Part shown: in pieces, positions 25,255 through 34,751 of the stretch
How the letters are laid out: every line of letters starts with the position of its first letter
Numbering within the stretch: the stretch's first letter is position 1
Assembly: GCF_017874315.1 (NCBI RefSeq)
Contig: NZ_JAGGLG010000012.1
Coordinates: forward strand, 47,173-111,172
Direction: 5' to 3'
DNA from: Symbiobacterium terraclitae
Lineage (GTDB): Bacteria > Bacillota > Sulfobacillia > Symbiobacteriales > Symbiobacteriaceae
Length of the DNA: 64,000 nt
The notes under the pieces: generated by a model
Seen by the model: only the letters and a program-made list of their open reading frames with translations
What the model was told of the DNA's origin: nothing
Database searches by the model: none
Position numbers and translations under genes: made by a program

Positions 25255-25734
25255 GTGTTTCAGGTAGGTGACAAGGTGGTCTACCCCATGCACGGCGCCG
25301 GGATCATCGAGGCCATCGAGGACCGGGAGGTGCTGGGCGAGCGAAAACGGTACTACGTGCTCCGCCTGCCGGTCTCCGACATGCAGGTCCTGGTTCCCTG
25401 CGACGCCACGCAGAGCGTCGGGCTCCGCCAGGTGATGTCGGAGCAGGCGTTCCAGCGGGTGATCGAGGTGCTGCGTTCCCCCAAGAAGCAGCCGGAGAAG
25501 AGCTGGAACCACCGCTACCGAATGAACATGGAAAAGATCCGCAGCGGCGACATCTTCGCGTTGGCCGAGGTGGTGCGCTCGCTCTCACACCGCGACCGGG
25601 AGAAGGGGCTGTCGACCGCGGAGCGGAAAATGCTGGAGAACGCGCGGCAAATCCTGCTGTCCGAGATCGTGCTGATGCGAGACCTGAAGCTGGAGCAGGC
25701 CAGCTCCTTTCTCGACCACGTCCTCGCCCAGTGA
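25255..25734 (+). CDS. carD: CarD-family RNA polymerase-binding regulator
   Basis: 159 residues from GTG 25255 (AAGGTGGGGGTGAGGG upstream). The N-terminal Tudor-like RNA-polymerase-interacting domain starts [25 protein letters not shown], and the helical C-terminal part (about residues 75-155) binds promoter DNA. CarD proteins bind the RNAP beta subunit and adjust open-complex stability, often on rRNA promoters. In clostridia it often sits beside yacL-ispD-ispF, as here. A divergent tRNA gene lies upstream. Confidence 0.9.
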   Translation: MFQVGDKVVYPMHGAGIIEAIEDREVLGERKRYYVLRLPVSDMQVLVPCDATQSVGLRQVMSEQAFQRVIEVLRSPKKQPEKSWNHRYRMNMEKIRSGDIFALAEVVRSLSHRDREKGLSTAERKMLENARQILLSEIVLMRDLKLEQASSFLDHVLAQ

Positions 25735-25870
25735 GGTGGCGCCGAAATCCGGCGCCGCCTTTGTGCACATTTTGGCAACGAGAGAACCTGGCACCGCTCC
25801 AAAGCGTCACATAATCGGAGGGGTGAAGCAGTCCAAGCTGCCCCCCAATCGGAGAAAGGGAGGTGAATGG

Positions 25871-26977
25871 ATGTTGAGGAGGAATCTGCGGATTGCGCTC
25901 ACGACCGTGGGAGCGCTCAGCGGTTTCAGTTTCACGTTCCTGTGGAAGGAGAGCGTCGCCCTTCTGCTTTCGGTTCCGGAACACTGGGCGTTCACGCTGC
26001 TCTACTTCGTCGTGGGCACGCTCGTGGGCGGCCTTCTCGGATTCGTGCTGCATCCATTCGTGACCTGGCTCGAGGGTCGGTTGGCGGGAACTTCATTCAT
26101 CGATATCATCCTCGGTTCGGTCGGACTTATCTGCGGGCTTCTCATTGCGGCCCTGCTCGGTATCTTTATCGGCAAGATTCCCCTCTTCGGCGGTGTGATC
26201 TCCATTCTGACGGCGCTGATGTTCGGTTACCTGGGCATGACGGTCACTACCCGGAAGCGGGAGGAGGTCAGCGAGGCGTTCGCGTCCATCTTCAGCCGCT
26301 CGGCCAAGAAGGAGCAGGCGGCTGCCGCGCCGGCGTCCAAGCCTCAGGAGTACAAGGGCATCAGCAGGCCCAAGATCCTCGACACGTCGGTGATCATCGA
26401 CGGGCGCATCGCGGACATCGTCCAGGCCGGCTTCCTCGAGGGGCCGCTGGTCGTGCCCTCCGTGGTGCTGGAGGAACTGCGCCACATCGCCGACTCCTCG
26501 GACGTGCTGAAGCGGAACCGCGGCCGCCGCGGGCTGGACATCCTCAACCAGATCCAGAAGCAGACCGGCGCCGACGTGCGCATCTACGAGGGCGAGATCG
26601 ACGCGCCGGAGGTCGACATCAAGCTGCTGAAGCTGGCCAAGATGCTGGGCGGCGTGGTGGTCACCAACGACTTCAACCTGAACAAGGTCGCCGAGCTGCA
26701 GGGCGTGCAGGTGCTCAACATCAACGAGCTGGCCAACGCGCTCAAGCCGATCGTCCTGCCCGGCGAGGACATGACCGTCTCGGTCGTCAAGGACGGCAAG
26801 GAGCCCGGCCAGGGGGTGGGCTACCTGGACGACGGCACGATGATCGTCGTGGACGGCGGCAAGCGCTACATCGGCGAGACGATCGAGGTGCTGGTGACCT
26901 CCGTCATCCAGACGGCCGCCGGCCGTATGATCTTTGCCAAGCCGAAGCTTTCTTCTCTGGAGAGGGTGGCACCGTGA
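25871..26977 (+). CDS. YacL-type membrane protein with PIN and TRAM domains
   Basis: 368 residues from ATG 25871, 5 bp after GGGAGGTG. Four hydrophobic segments fill residues 5-125. A PIN nuclease-like domain follows, [20 protein letters not shown] (first metal-binding Asp), with further acidic residues in [23 protein letters not shown]. The C-terminal TRAM domain (about residues 295-350) probably binds RNA. It is the B. subtilis YacL equivalent, a membrane-tethered putative ribonuclease of unknown target. The stop overlaps the ispD start (GTGA). Confidence 0.88.
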   Translation: MLRRNLRIALTTVGALSGFSFTFLWKESVALLLSVPEHWAFTLLYFVVGTLVGGLLGFVLHPFVTWLEGRLAGTSFIDIILGSVGLICGLLIAALLGIFIGKIPLFGGVISILTALMFGYLGMTVTTRKREEVSEAFASIFSRSAKKEQAAAAPASKPQEYKGISRPKILDTSVIIDGRIADIVQAGFLEGPLVVPSVVLEELRHIADSSDVLKRNRGRRGLDILNQIQKQTGADVRIYEGEIDAPEVDIKLLKLAKMLGGVVVTNDFNLNKVAELQGVQVLNINELANALKPIVLPGEDMTVSVVKDGKEPGQGVGYLDDGTMIVVDGGKRYIGETIEVLVTSVIQTAAGRMIFAKPKLSSLERVAP

Positions 26978-27675
26978 GCATCGATGTCGGTGGCGTGCAG
27001 GTTCCCGTCAGCGTGATCATCCCCGCCGCCGGCACGGGCACGCGCATGGGGGGAGGAACTGCCAAGCAGTTCCTCCCTCTCCGCGGCGAGCCGGTGCTGG
27101 TGCGGACTGTGGGGCTCTTCAGCAGGTGCCCGCTGGTGGACGAGATCGTCATCGCCGCGGGTAACCTCGAGACGACCCGGCAGCTCGTGGGCCACCTGCC
27201 GAAAGTGGCCCGCATCGTGCCCGGGGGCCAGACCCGGCAGGAGTCGGTGTGGGCGGCCCTGCAGGCCGTCCACTCCCGGCCCCGCATCGTGGCGGTGCAC
27301 GACGCCGCCCGCCCTCTGCTGACCCCGGAGGTGCTGGAGGGCGTGCTGTGCGCGGCGGCCCTCCACCCGGCGCTGGTGGTGGCCGTGCCGGTGCAGGATA
27401 CGATCAAGCAGGTGGACGACGAAGGCCGCGTCGTCGCCACGCCCGACCGGCGCGCGCTGTGGGCCGCGCAGACGCCCCAGGTCTTCTGGGCCGACGTGCT
27501 GGTGCGGGCCTTCCGCCAGGCCATGGCCGACGGCTTCAGCGGCACCGACGACGCCTCGCTGGTGGAGCGGACCGGCGTCCCCGTGCGGGTCTTCCGCGGG
27601 GAGCCGGGCAACATCAAGCTGACCACCCCCGCGGACTTCCGCGCCGCGGAGGCCGCGCTGGAGGGAGGTGCATGA
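26974..27675 (+). CDS. ispD: IspD, 2-C-methyl-D-erythritol 4-phosphate cytidylyltransferase
   Basis: 233 residues from GTG 26974, overlapping the YacL stop by 4 bp, with GAGAGGGTGG upstream. The CTP-binding start is [36 protein letters not shown] and the C-terminal [17 protein letters not shown] fit IspD. It joins CTP and MEP in the non-mevalonate isoprenoid pathway. ispF follows, overlapping the stop region. Confidence 0.95.
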   Translation: MSIDVGGVQVPVSVIIPAAGTGTRMGGGTAKQFLPLRGEPVLVRTVGLFSRCPLVDEIVIAAGNLETTRQLVGHLPKVARIVPGGQTRQESVWAALQAVHSRPRIVAVHDAARPLLTPEVLEGVLCAAALHPALVVAVPVQDTIKQVDDEGRVVATPDRRALWAAQTPQVFWADVLVRAFRQAMADGFSGTDDASLVERTGVPVRVFRGEPGNIKLTTPADFRAAEAALEGGA

Positions 27676-27677
27676 CG

Positions 27678-28151
27678 ATGCTGGTCGGGTTCGGCTACGA
27701 CGTGCACCGCCTGGTGCCCGGGCGGCCGCTGGTGCTGGGCGGCGTCCGGATTCCCCACGCACTGGGGCTGGACGGCCATTCGGACGCCGATGTGATCCTG
27801 CACGCCCTGATGGACGCCCTACTGGGGGCAGCCGGCCTCGGCGACATCGGGCAGCAGTTTCCCCCGTCCGACCCCGCCTACAAGGGGGCGGACTCCCTGG
27901 ACCTCCTGCGGCGGGTGGTGGCCCTCCTCGAGGCGGAGGGGTACCGGCCGGTCAACTGCGACATCACCCTGCTGGCCGAGCGGCCGAAGATCGGACCCCA
28001 CGTGGGGCAGATGCGGGAGCGCATCAGCGGGGTCCTGGGCGTCGCCCCCCGCCGGGTGGGCATCAAGGCCACCACCAACGAGGGCATGGGCTTCGTGGGG
28101 CGGGAGGAGGGCATGGCGGCCTACGCCGTGGCGCTGATCGCGGAGGCCTGA
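27678..28151 (+). CDS. ispF: IspF, 2-C-methyl-D-erythritol 2,4-cyclodiphosphate synthase
   Basis: 157 residues from ATG 27678, 7 bp after GAGGGAGGTG; ATG 27672 in the same frame is too close to that site. The zinc ligands are in GYDVHRL and GHSDADVILHAL; the C-terminal KATTNEGMGFVGREEG is the family signature. It cyclises CDP-ME-2-phosphate. B. subtilis next has gltX, absent here; a T-box leader and cysE follow. Confidence 0.95.
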   Translation: MLVGFGYDVHRLVPGRPLVLGGVRIPHALGLDGHSDADVILHALMDALLGAAGLGDIGQQFPPSDPAYKGADSLDLLRRVVALLEAEGYRPVNCDITLLAERPKIGPHVGQMRERISGVLGVAPRRVGIKATTNEGMGFVGREEGMAAYAVALIAEA

Positions 28152-28168
28152 CCGCCGGCCCGGGCAAC

Positions 28169-28197
28169 TTGACATCTGGTGGCATCCCCCGTAAAAT
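28169..28197 (+). promoter_or_regulatory. Promoter of the T-box/cysE-cysS operon
   Basis: -35 TTGACA (28169-28174), 17-bp spacer, -10 TAAAAT (28192-28197). Confidence 0.85.
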
Positions 28198-28204
28198 CAT
28201 AGGA

Positions 28205-28490
28205 AATGCAAAGGCAGCGAACGGGAGAAGTACCTGCAGGAACCCGCACAGAGAGCCACCGCCACGGCTGCAAGCGGAGGTCGGGCGAGCGCAGGGAAAA
28301 TGCGCCCGGGAGCCGGGGCCCGAACGGGCGCGGGCGATGCCTGCGGCCGCTAGGCGCCCACGGAAGGCCACCGTTAGCGGGCACAGGGTGTGATGGCACC
28401 CCGAAGAGCGGGGCGCGGCTTGTGCGCCCAATCAGAGTGGAACCGCGGGCACTGACTCGCCTCTGGGATGACAGAGGCGGGTCTTTCGTC
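28205..28490 (+). promoter_or_regulatory. T-box riboswitch, Cys specifier, upstream of cysE-cysS
   Basis: Core AGAGTGGAACCGCGG at 28434-28448. Terminator stem GACTCGCCTCTG / CAGAGGCGGGTC (28454-28483), then TTTCGT. Stem I base AACGGG-agAAGTA pairs with gaaaa-TGC-GCCCGGG (TGC at 28301-28303), so the specifier is TGC (Cys). This agrees with the genes it controls: serine acetyltransferase and cysteinyl-tRNA synthetase. It explains the gene-free stretch 28152-28511. Confidence 0.92.
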
Positions 28491-28511
28491 TGTCAGGGGG
28501 AGGGAAGCGAG

Positions 28512-29201
28512 ATGTTGAGCCAGATTCGGCGTGACATTCAGGTCGTGCTGGAGCGGGATCCCGCTGCGCGCTCGGTCCTGGAGGTGCTGCTCTGCTACCC
28601 CGGCTTGAAGGCCATCTGGGCGCACCGCGTGGCGCACTGGCTCTGGAAGCGGAACTTCAAGCTCCTGGCCCGGGTGATCTCGCAGATCTCCCGCTTCTTT
28701 ACGCAGATCGAGATCCACCCCGGCGCCGTCATTGGACAGGGGGTCTTCATCGACCACGGCAGCGGAGTCGTCATCGGCGAGACGGCGGAGATCGGCGACA
28801 ACGTCACCATCTACCAGGGCGTCACCCTGGGCGGCACGGGGAAGGAAAAGGGCAAGCGGCACCCGACCATCGAGAGCGGCGTGGTGATCGGCAACGGGGC
28901 GCGCATCCTGGGCTCCTTCAGGGTCGGCGCCAACAGCCGGATCGGCGCCGGCGCGGTGGTGCTGCGCGAGGTGCCGCCCAACTCGACGGTGGTCGGTAAC
29001 CCGGGCCGGGTCGTCGTGCAGAACGGCGTTCGCACGGACCAGCTCGACATGATCCACATGCCTGACCCCATCGCCAACATGTTTGACCAGATGCAGCGGC
29101 AGATCGACAGGCTCACCCAGCGGATCGAGCGGCTGGAGGAGGAGAATCGGGCGCTGCGCAGAGCACAGGAGGGTCTGACCCATGGGCATTCGCATCTATA
29201 A
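28512..29201 (+). CDS. cysE: CysE, serine O-acetyltransferase
   Basis: 229 residues, ATG behind AGGGGGAGGGAAGCGAG. A short N-terminal helical domain (residues 1-60) and a left-handed beta-helix of hexapeptide repeats ([41 protein letters not shown]) make it a Bacillus-type SAT. The C-terminal 45 residues form a probable coiled coil ([20 protein letters not shown]). It makes O-acetylserine, the cysteine precursor. The end overlaps the cysS start by 20 bp. Confidence 0.95.
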   Translation: MLSQIRRDIQVVLERDPAARSVLEVLLCYPGLKAIWAHRVAHWLWKRNFKLLARVISQISRFFTQIEIHPGAVIGQGVFIDHGSGVVIGETAEIGDNVTIYQGVTLGGTGKEKGKRHPTIESGVVIGNGARILGSFRVGANSRIGAGAVVLREVPPNSTVVGNPGRVVVQNGVRTDQLDMIHMPDPIANMFDQMQRQIDRLTQRIERLEEENRALRRAQEGLTHGHSHL

Positions 29202-30597
29202 CGATCTGACCAGGCAGAAGGAAGAGTTCGTCCCCCTCGAGCCCGGCAAGGTCCGGTTCTACAACTGTGGCCCGACCGTCTACGACTACTTCCACATCGG
29301 CAACGCCCGCAACTTCGTCGTGTTTGACACGGTGCGGCGCTACCTGGAGTACCGGGGCTACCAGGTGACCTTCGTGCAGAACTTCACCGACGTGGACGAC
29401 AAGATGATCAAGCGCGCCCAGGAGAGGGGCATCACCGTGCGCGCGCTGGCCGACGAGATGATCGCCGCCTACTTCGAGGACGCCGGGGCCCTGGGCGTGC
29501 GCCCGGCGGACGTCCACCCCCGTGCGACCGAGCTGATCGACGAGCAGATCGACATGATCCAGCAGTTGATCGACAGCGGCCACGCCTACGTGGTCGAGGG
29601 CGGCGACGTCTACTACCGGGTCACGACAAAATCCGATTACGGGAAGCTGTCGCACAAGAACCTGGAGGATCTTGTCGCCGGCGCGTCGGAGCGGGTCGAC
29701 CCGGACGACCGTAAGGAGCACCCGTTCGACTTCGCCCTGTGGAAGGGCCAGAAGCCGGGTGAGCCGGCCTGGCCCGCGCCGTGGGGGGCCGGCCGGCCCG
29801 GCTGGCACATCGAGTGCTCCGCGATGGCCCGGAAGTTCCTGGGCGACACCATCGACATCCACGCCGGCGGCGAGGACCTGGCCTTCCCCCACCACGAAAA
29901 CGAGATCGCCCAGTCGGAGGCCGTGACGGGCAGGCCCTTCGCCCGCTACTGGATGCACAACGCGCACCTGATGATCGACGGGGCGAAGATGTCCAAGTCG
30001 CTGGGCAACTTCTTCACCGTGCGCGACATCCTGAAGCACTTCGACGGCGAAGTGATCCGTATGTTCCTGCTCTCGGCCCACTACCGCACGCAGCTCAACT
30101 TCAGCGACCAGCTGGTCGACGACACCCGGCGGGCGCTGGAGCGCCTCTACAACACCGTGGCCAACCTCGAGCACCTGGCGCGCACCGCGCCGAACGCGGA
30201 GCTCACCGAGCAGGAGGCGGCGGTGCTGGCCGAGCTGGCCACCGCCCGGGAGCGGTTCATCGCAGCCATGGACGACGACTTCAACACGGCCGAGGGCATC
30301 GCCGTGCTCTTCGACCTCAGCCGCGAGCTGAACAGCCGGGTGGCTCCCGGCGCCTCCCGGGTCCTCGCCGAGGGCGGGCTGGCCCTGTTGAAGGAGCTGG
30401 CCGGGGTGCTGGGGCTGCTGCAGCGTGAGAGGGCGGCCCAGGACCTCGACGCGGAGGTGGAGGCCCTGATCGCGGCCCGGCAGGAGGCCCGGAAGGCCCG
30501 GAACTTCGCCGAGGCCGACCGGATCCGCGACCAGCTCAAGGCGATAGGCATCGTGCTGGAGGACACCCCGCAGGGCGTGAGGTGGAAGCGGGTATGA
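29182..30597 (+). CDS. cysS: CysS, cysteinyl-tRNA synthetase
   Basis: 471 residues, ATG at 29182 overlapping the cysE end; AGGAGGGTC lies 8-16 bases upstream. Class I synthetase: zinc-site [15 protein letters not shown] (HIGH-type motif HIGN), [25 protein letters not shown], and KMSKS in [11 protein letters not shown]. The C-terminal helical tRNA-binding domain follows. Regulated by the Cys T-box through co-transcription with cysE; ATGA overlap with mrnC. Confidence 0.97.
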   Translation: MGIRIYNDLTRQKEEFVPLEPGKVRFYNCGPTVYDYFHIGNARNFVVFDTVRRYLEYRGYQVTFVQNFTDVDDKMIKRAQERGITVRALADEMIAAYFEDAGALGVRPADVHPRATELIDEQIDMIQQLIDSGHAYVVEGGDVYYRVTTKSDYGKLSHKNLEDLVAGASERVDPDDRKEHPFDFALWKGQKPGEPAWPAPWGAGRPGWHIECSAMARKFLGDTIDIHAGGEDLAFPHHENEIAQSEAVTGRPFARYWMHNAHLMIDGAKMSKSLGNFFTVRDILKHFDGEVIRMFLLSAHYRTQLNFSDQLVDDTRRALERLYNTVANLEHLARTAPNAELTEQEAAVLAELATARERFIAAMDDDFNTAEGIAVLFDLSRELNSRVAPGASRVLAEGGLALLKELAGVLGLLQRERAAQDLDAEVEALIAARQEARKARNFAEADRIRDQLKAIGIVLEDTPQGVRWKRV

Positions 30598-30986
30598 GGC
30601 TGAGCAACCCGCTGGAGCTGCCGCCGCTCACGCTGGCCTACCTGGGCGATGCGCTCTACGAGGCCTTCGTGCGGGAGCGGCTGCTGGACCTGGGACACGT
30701 GCGGGTGAACGACCTGCACCGCCAGGCCCTGCGCTACGTCCGGGCCACCGCCCAGGCCGGGATCCTGCAGCACCTGCTGCCCGCGCTGACCGAGGAGGAG
30801 CAGGACGTCGTGCGCCGGGGCCGGAACGCCAAGGGGCATGCGGCCCCGAAGTCGGCCGACGCGGCGGAGTACGCCGCCTCCACCGGCTTCGAGGCCTTGC
30901 TGGGCTACCTGCACCTGGCCGGCCGGGAGGAGCGGCTCCAGCAGCTGCTCCAGGCTGCCGCGGCGCACGTGGAGGAGCAGCATTAA
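30594..30986 (+). CDS. mrnC: MrnC, Mini-ribonuclease 3
   Basis: 130 residues from ATG 30594, overlapping the cysS stop (ATGA). It has the RNase III catalytic core without a dsRNA-binding domain: LAYLGDALYEAFVRERL with the catalytic Asp, RRGRNAKGHAAPKSADAAEY, and STGFEALLGYLHLAGREERL. It matures 23S rRNA ends in B. subtilis. Position after cysS matches Bacillus. Confidence 0.93.
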   Translation: MRLSNPLELPPLTLAYLGDALYEAFVRERLLDLGHVRVNDLHRQALRYVRATAQAGILQHLLPALTEEEQDVVRRGRNAKGHAAPKSADAAEYAASTGFEALLGYLHLAGREERLQQLLQAAAAHVEEQH

Positions 30987-31067
30987 GGCTCGTGCACGCA
31001 GTGTAACTCGTTTCCCTTGAACATCGTCTAGGAAGTACGGGACTTCTTTAAGGAGGACGCAAGGTCT

Positions 31068-32438
31068 ATGCTTCCGAGGCGATGGCTGTTGACCGCACTG
31101 TCTTTGGTCTGCGTGCTGGCCGTGGGGTGCTCCTCCGGCGGGCGTGCGCAGGGGGAGACCACGGGCCCGGGCGGGACCGTGGGGAGCGAACCGGCACAGG
31201 CCGGGGACAGCAGCGACACCGGGTCAGACGGCGGGGGGACCACCGCGGGAGGAGCCGGCGGGGAGAGCGCTGCCGTCAGCGTTTCCAGCTCCATCTCCCT
31301 GGTGGAGTACCCTTGGGTCAAGGCGCCGGCCCGGGTGAGCGCCTTCTCCAAGCAGATCCGCATCCAGTTCAGCGGCCCCGTCGACCGCGGCTCCGTGGAG
31401 GCACGGGTGGCTGAGTCCGTCTTCAACACCCCGTACACCCTCGAATGGTCCGGCGACCAGGAGGCGCTGCTCACACTGCAGGCAGGCTGCTCCAGCGCTG
31501 AGCTCTCCATGGCGGGGGTGAAGGACGCAGCGGGCAGGGAGTTGCTGCCCGACCGGAACCCTCCTCTGAGCCTGCGTCTCCCGTGTCACGGCGGTGCCTA
31601 TCGGCTCGTCGGGGCCGTCGACGGCCTGCCGATCGACGGGTTTCCCGCCGACATCGCCACCATTGTCGACTCGGACCCGGCGGGGAGCGTGCTCGGGAGG
31701 GCGGGCACGATCTACTTCCTGTTCGAGGCGGGAGAGGTTCGCCCGGTAGCCTACACCCAGGAAGGCACATGGGCCAGGCTCCTGCGTGGCGGCGACCTGC
31801 TCATCGCCGACGGTCACACGCTGCGGCGCGTCGACCGCCAGGGGGAGGTCCTGAAAGAGATCACCCTGCCGGGTTCCGTGATCCAGGGGACGGTCTCACC
31901 CAAGGGCGATGCTGCACTGCTTCTGCTGGGTTCACAACAGGCGGTTCTGGTCGACCTGGCGCAGGGGTCGACGCGGGAGTTGGCGACCGTTGCCCAGTCC
32001 GGCGACGTGACCCAGCTGCTCTGGCGGAGGGCCGCGAATGACGTTCTGGCGATCACCGAGAGCGGCCCCAACTGGACGCCGGCCTGGACCCTGAACCTGG
32101 AGACCGGGGAGCTCAGTCAGCCCACTGGGCCCCTGCAGCTGGAGTCGCCCGATGGCCGGTGGGTGATCGACTTCGACCGGATGGGGATCTTCGCCACCGA
32201 TGACCCTGCCACCCCGGCCGTGGCCCTCAGCGACGAGATGCTCCACCCGCAGTGGGCGCCCGTCTGGGCCCCGGACTCCCGCCACCTGGTGATGGGCGGT
32301 GGGCAGGTGATCGACGTCGCCACCGGGACCGTTCTCCGCTCGCTCGCCGATCTCCAGACCTGTGCGCCCCTGCGGACGCTGTCGGTGGGGCTGGCAGGGG
32401 AGGAGCTGTTCGTGGCCTACCAGGACAGCTGCCACTAG
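31068..32438 (+). CDS. Lipoprotein of unknown function with Ig-like domain and beta-propeller-like part
   Basis: 456 residues, ATG behind AAGGAGGACG. Signal and lipobox MLPRRWLLTALSLVCVLAVGC (Cys21), then a Gly/Ser/Thr linker to about residue 75. Residues 80-170 look like a Big_5/SbsA-type Ig domain (RVSAFSKQIRIQFSGPVDRG). The rest shows short repeated blade-like strands with aspartates, as in WD40 or TolB propellers, but no clear repeat count. It sits between mrnC and thyA without overlap, hence is probably an independent insertion in the conserved order. Confidence 0.7.
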   Translation: MLPRRWLLTALSLVCVLAVGCSSGGRAQGETTGPGGTVGSEPAQAGDSSDTGSDGGGTTAGGAGGESAAVSVSSSISLVEYPWVKAPARVSAFSKQIRIQFSGPVDRGSVEARVAESVFNTPYTLEWSGDQEALLTLQAGCSSAELSMAGVKDAAGRELLPDRNPPLSLRLPCHGGAYRLVGAVDGLPIDGFPADIATIVDSDPAGSVLGRAGTIYFLFEAGEVRPVAYTQEGTWARLLRGGDLLIADGHTLRRVDRQGEVLKEITLPGSVIQGTVSPKGDAALLLLGSQQAVLVDLAQGSTRELATVAQSGDVTQLLWRRAANDVLAITESGPNWTPAWTLNLETGELSQPTGPLQLESPDGRWVIDFDRMGIFATDDPATPAVALSDEMLHPQWAPVWAPDSRHLVMGGGQVIDVATGTVLRSLADLQTCAPLRTLSVGLAGEELFVAYQDSCH

Positions 32439-32489
32439 GCCGTCTTGCTTCGTCGACGGCCCGTGCGCCGCGTCTTTCCGCACCACTCG

Positions 32490-32511
32490 CACCCCCTGAA
32501 TCCAGGGGGTG
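32490..32511 (+). terminator. Hairpin after the lipoprotein gene
   Basis: Perfect 9-bp stem CACCCCCTG / CAGGGGGTG with a four-base loop, 51 bp after the stop; no T-run, so weak as a terminator. Confidence 0.5.
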
Positions 32512-32621
32512 CCGCTGTCCTCAGCCGGTCCCGGCGTCCGATTCGGCGAATGCACGGGCAGGGGCGGGGCCGGGGGGATGGAATAATAAACAGAAGTTCT
32601 CATCCGCGGGAGGTTCGGCGC

Positions 32622-33473
32622 GTGAATATCGAGATCCAATACTTGAATCTCTGCCGCGAGATTCTCGACGAGAACCAGACCGAGATCGCCGAGGGTCGCT
32701 GGACGCCGAACCGGACGGGCACGGGCACGGTGGGCGTGTTCGGCCGGATGCTCAAGCACGATATGGCCGAGGGCTTCCCGGCGTTGACGACGAAGAAGCT
32801 CTTCTTCAACTCCGTCAAGGCCGAGCTGCTCTGGTTCCTGGCGGGCCGGACGGACCTGGAGTTCCTGCACGAGCGGGGCTGCCACATCTGGGACAAGGAC
32901 GCCGCCCGGAACGGCGGCGTGCTGGGGCCGATCTACGGCAAGCAGTGGCGGGCGTGGGAGGGCGCGAACGGCCGGACGTACGACCAGATCGCCTGGGTGA
33001 TCGACCAGATCCGACAGATCGCGGCGGACCCCGAGCGGCCCAATCCCAACGCCCGGCGCCTGATCGTCAACCCGTGGAACGTGGCGGACCTGGAGGCGAT
33101 GGCGCTTCCGCCGTGCCACGGCCCCTTCCAGTTCCACGTGAAGGACGGCAAGCTCCACCTGGCGCTGTGGCAGCGGAGCGCCGACCTCTTCCTGGGGGTG
33201 CCGTTCAACATCGCCAGCTACGCCCTGCTCCTGCACATGGTGGCGCAGGTCACGGGGCTGCAGCCGGGGACCTTCACGCATTACCTGAACGACGTGCACA
33301 TCTACCGCAACCTGGTGGACCAGGTGCGGCTGCAGATCGCACGGGAGCCCTATCCCCTCCCGCAGCTCTGGCTCAACCCCGAGGTGCGGGAGATCGACCA
33401 GTTCACCATGGACGACATCCAGCTGGTGAACTACCGGCACCATCCGGCGATTCGCGGGGAGATGTCGACATGA
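32622..33473 (+). CDS. thyA: ThyA, thymidylate synthase
   Basis: 283 residues from GTG 32622 with GGGAGGTTCGGCGC upstream; the open frame continues upstream but lacks a site. The catalytic cysteine is in LPPCHGPFQFHV, with ADLFLGVPFNIASYALL and the folate/dUMP region RNRTGTGT (here PNRTGTGTVG). It is a folate-dependent ThyA, not ThyX. The stop overlaps the dfrA start, and both enzymes act on dihydrofolate, so the pair is functionally linked. Confidence 0.96.
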   Translation: MNIEIQYLNLCREILDENQTEIAEGRWTPNRTGTGTVGVFGRMLKHDMAEGFPALTTKKLFFNSVKAELLWFLAGRTDLEFLHERGCHIWDKDAARNGGVLGPIYGKQWRAWEGANGRTYDQIAWVIDQIRQIAADPERPNPNARRLIVNPWNVADLEAMALPPCHGPFQFHVKDGKLHLALWQRSADLFLGVPFNIASYALLLHMVAQVTGLQPGTFTHYLNDVHIYRNLVDQVRLQIAREPYPLPQLWLNPEVREIDQFTMDDIQLVNYRHHPAIRGEMST

Positions 33474-33973
33474 TCATCCTTATCGCGGCGATGGACCGCA
33501 ACCGGGTGATCGGCCGGGACGGGCGGATGCCCTGGCGCCTCCCCGCCGAGATGCGCCACTTCCGGCGCACCACGATGGGCCACGTGGTCGTGATGGGCCG
33601 CAGGACCTACGAGTCGATCGGCGGGCCGCTGAAGGGACGCACCAACATCGTGCTCACCCGCGACAGGAGCTTCCGGGCCCCGGGCTGCGAGGTGCGCCAC
33701 TCCGTGGCGGAGGTGCTGGCGGACCCGCGGCCGCTCTTCGTGATCGGCGGGGCCGAACTCTACAGGCAGTTCCTGCCCCACGCGGACGAGATGATCCTCA
33801 CCCGCATCGACCACGAATTCCAGGGCGACACCTTCTTTCCCGCCTGGGAGGCGTCGGAGTGGGAGCTGGTGGAGGCCACCCCCCATCCGCGGGACGACGA
33901 GAACCCGTACGACTTCGTGATCGAGCGGTACCGGCGCGCTGCACATCAGGGAAGGCCGGTGCGGGCAGACTGA
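33470..33973 (+). CDS. folA: Dihydrofolate reductase
   Basis: 167 residues, ATG overlapping the thyA stop. Motifs: MIILIAAMDRNRVIGRDGRM, PWRLPAEMRHFRRTTMGH, VMGRRTYESIG and FVIGGAELYRQFLPHADEM. It regenerates tetrahydrofolate from the dihydrofolate made by ThyA. No unusual features. Confidence 0.95.
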   Translation: MIILIAAMDRNRVIGRDGRMPWRLPAEMRHFRRTTMGHVVVMGRRTYESIGGPLKGRTNIVLTRDRSFRAPGCEVRHSVAEVLADPRPLFVIGGAELYRQFLPHADEMILTRIDHEFQGDTFFPAWEASEWELVEATPHPRDDENPYDFVIERYRRAAHQGRPVRAD

Positions 33974-33993
33974 AGGCGAAGGAGACTGAACCC

Positions 33994-34734
33994 GTGTCTG
34001 GACAGATCGAAGGACGGAACCCGGTGCTGGAGGCCCTGCGGGCAGGCCGCGCGCTCAACAGGCTCCTGGTGGCCAGGGGCGCCCGTGAGGGGTCGATCCG
34101 GCAGGTCGTGGCCCTCGCCCGCGAGCGGGGGGTGGTCGTGCAGGAGGTCGACCGGGAGCGGCTGGATGCCATGGCGCAGGGGCGGAACCACCAGGGCGTG
34201 ATCGCCCTCGCCGCAGCCCACCGCTACCACGACCTGGACGACCTGCTGGCCCGGGCCGCGGCCTCCGGTGAGGATCCGCTGCTGCTGGTGCTGGACGGGA
34301 TCGAGGATCCGCAGAACCTGGGCTCGCTCCTGCGCACGGCAGACGCGGCCGGCGTGCACGGCGTGATCATCCCCGAGCGCCGGGCCGTGGGGCTGACCGA
34401 GACCGTGGCCAAGGTGTCGGCGGGTGCGGTGGAGTACGTGCCCGTGGCCCGGGTGACCAATATCGCCCGCACGCTGGACACCCTCAAGGAGCGGGGCTAC
34501 TGGGTCGTCGGCACCCATCAGGACGGCCGGGAGCTCTACTACGAGGCCCGGCTGACGGGCCCGCTCGCGGTGGTGATCGGCAGCGAGGGCAAGGGCATGA
34601 GCCGGCTGGTCCGGGAGAAGTGCGACTTCGTCGTGCGGCTCCCGATGCTCGGCCACGTCACCTCGCTGAACGCCGCCGTGGCCGGGGCCATCCTCGTCTA
34701 CGAGATCCGCCGGCAGCGCAGCAGCACGGGATAG
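33994..34734 (+). CDS. rlmB: RlmB-type 23S rRNA 2'-O-methyltransferase (SpoU family)
   Basis: 246 residues from GTG 33994, GAAGGAGA upstream, 20 bp after folA. The N-terminal part (GQIEGRNPVLEALRAGRALN) is the substrate-binding domain. The SPOUT domain has motif 1 IEDPQNLGSLLRTADAAG, motif 2 VVIGSEGKGM and motif 3 LPMLGHVTSLNAAVAGA. Matches B. subtilis YacO, which methylates G2251. In Bacillus yacO is followed by yacP (rae1), missing here. Confidence 0.92.
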   Translation: MSGQIEGRNPVLEALRAGRALNRLLVARGAREGSIRQVVALARERGVVVQEVDRERLDAMAQGRNHQGVIALAAAHRYHDLDDLLARAAASGEDPLLLVLDGIEDPQNLGSLLRTADAAGVHGVIIPERRAVGLTETVAKVSAGAVEYVPVARVTNIARTLDTLKERGYWVVGTHQDGRELYYEARLTGPLAVVIGSEGKGMSRLVREKCDFVVRLPMLGHVTSLNAAVAGAILVYEIRRQRSSTG

Positions 34735-34751
34735 CGAAGGGGGGCGCTTCC

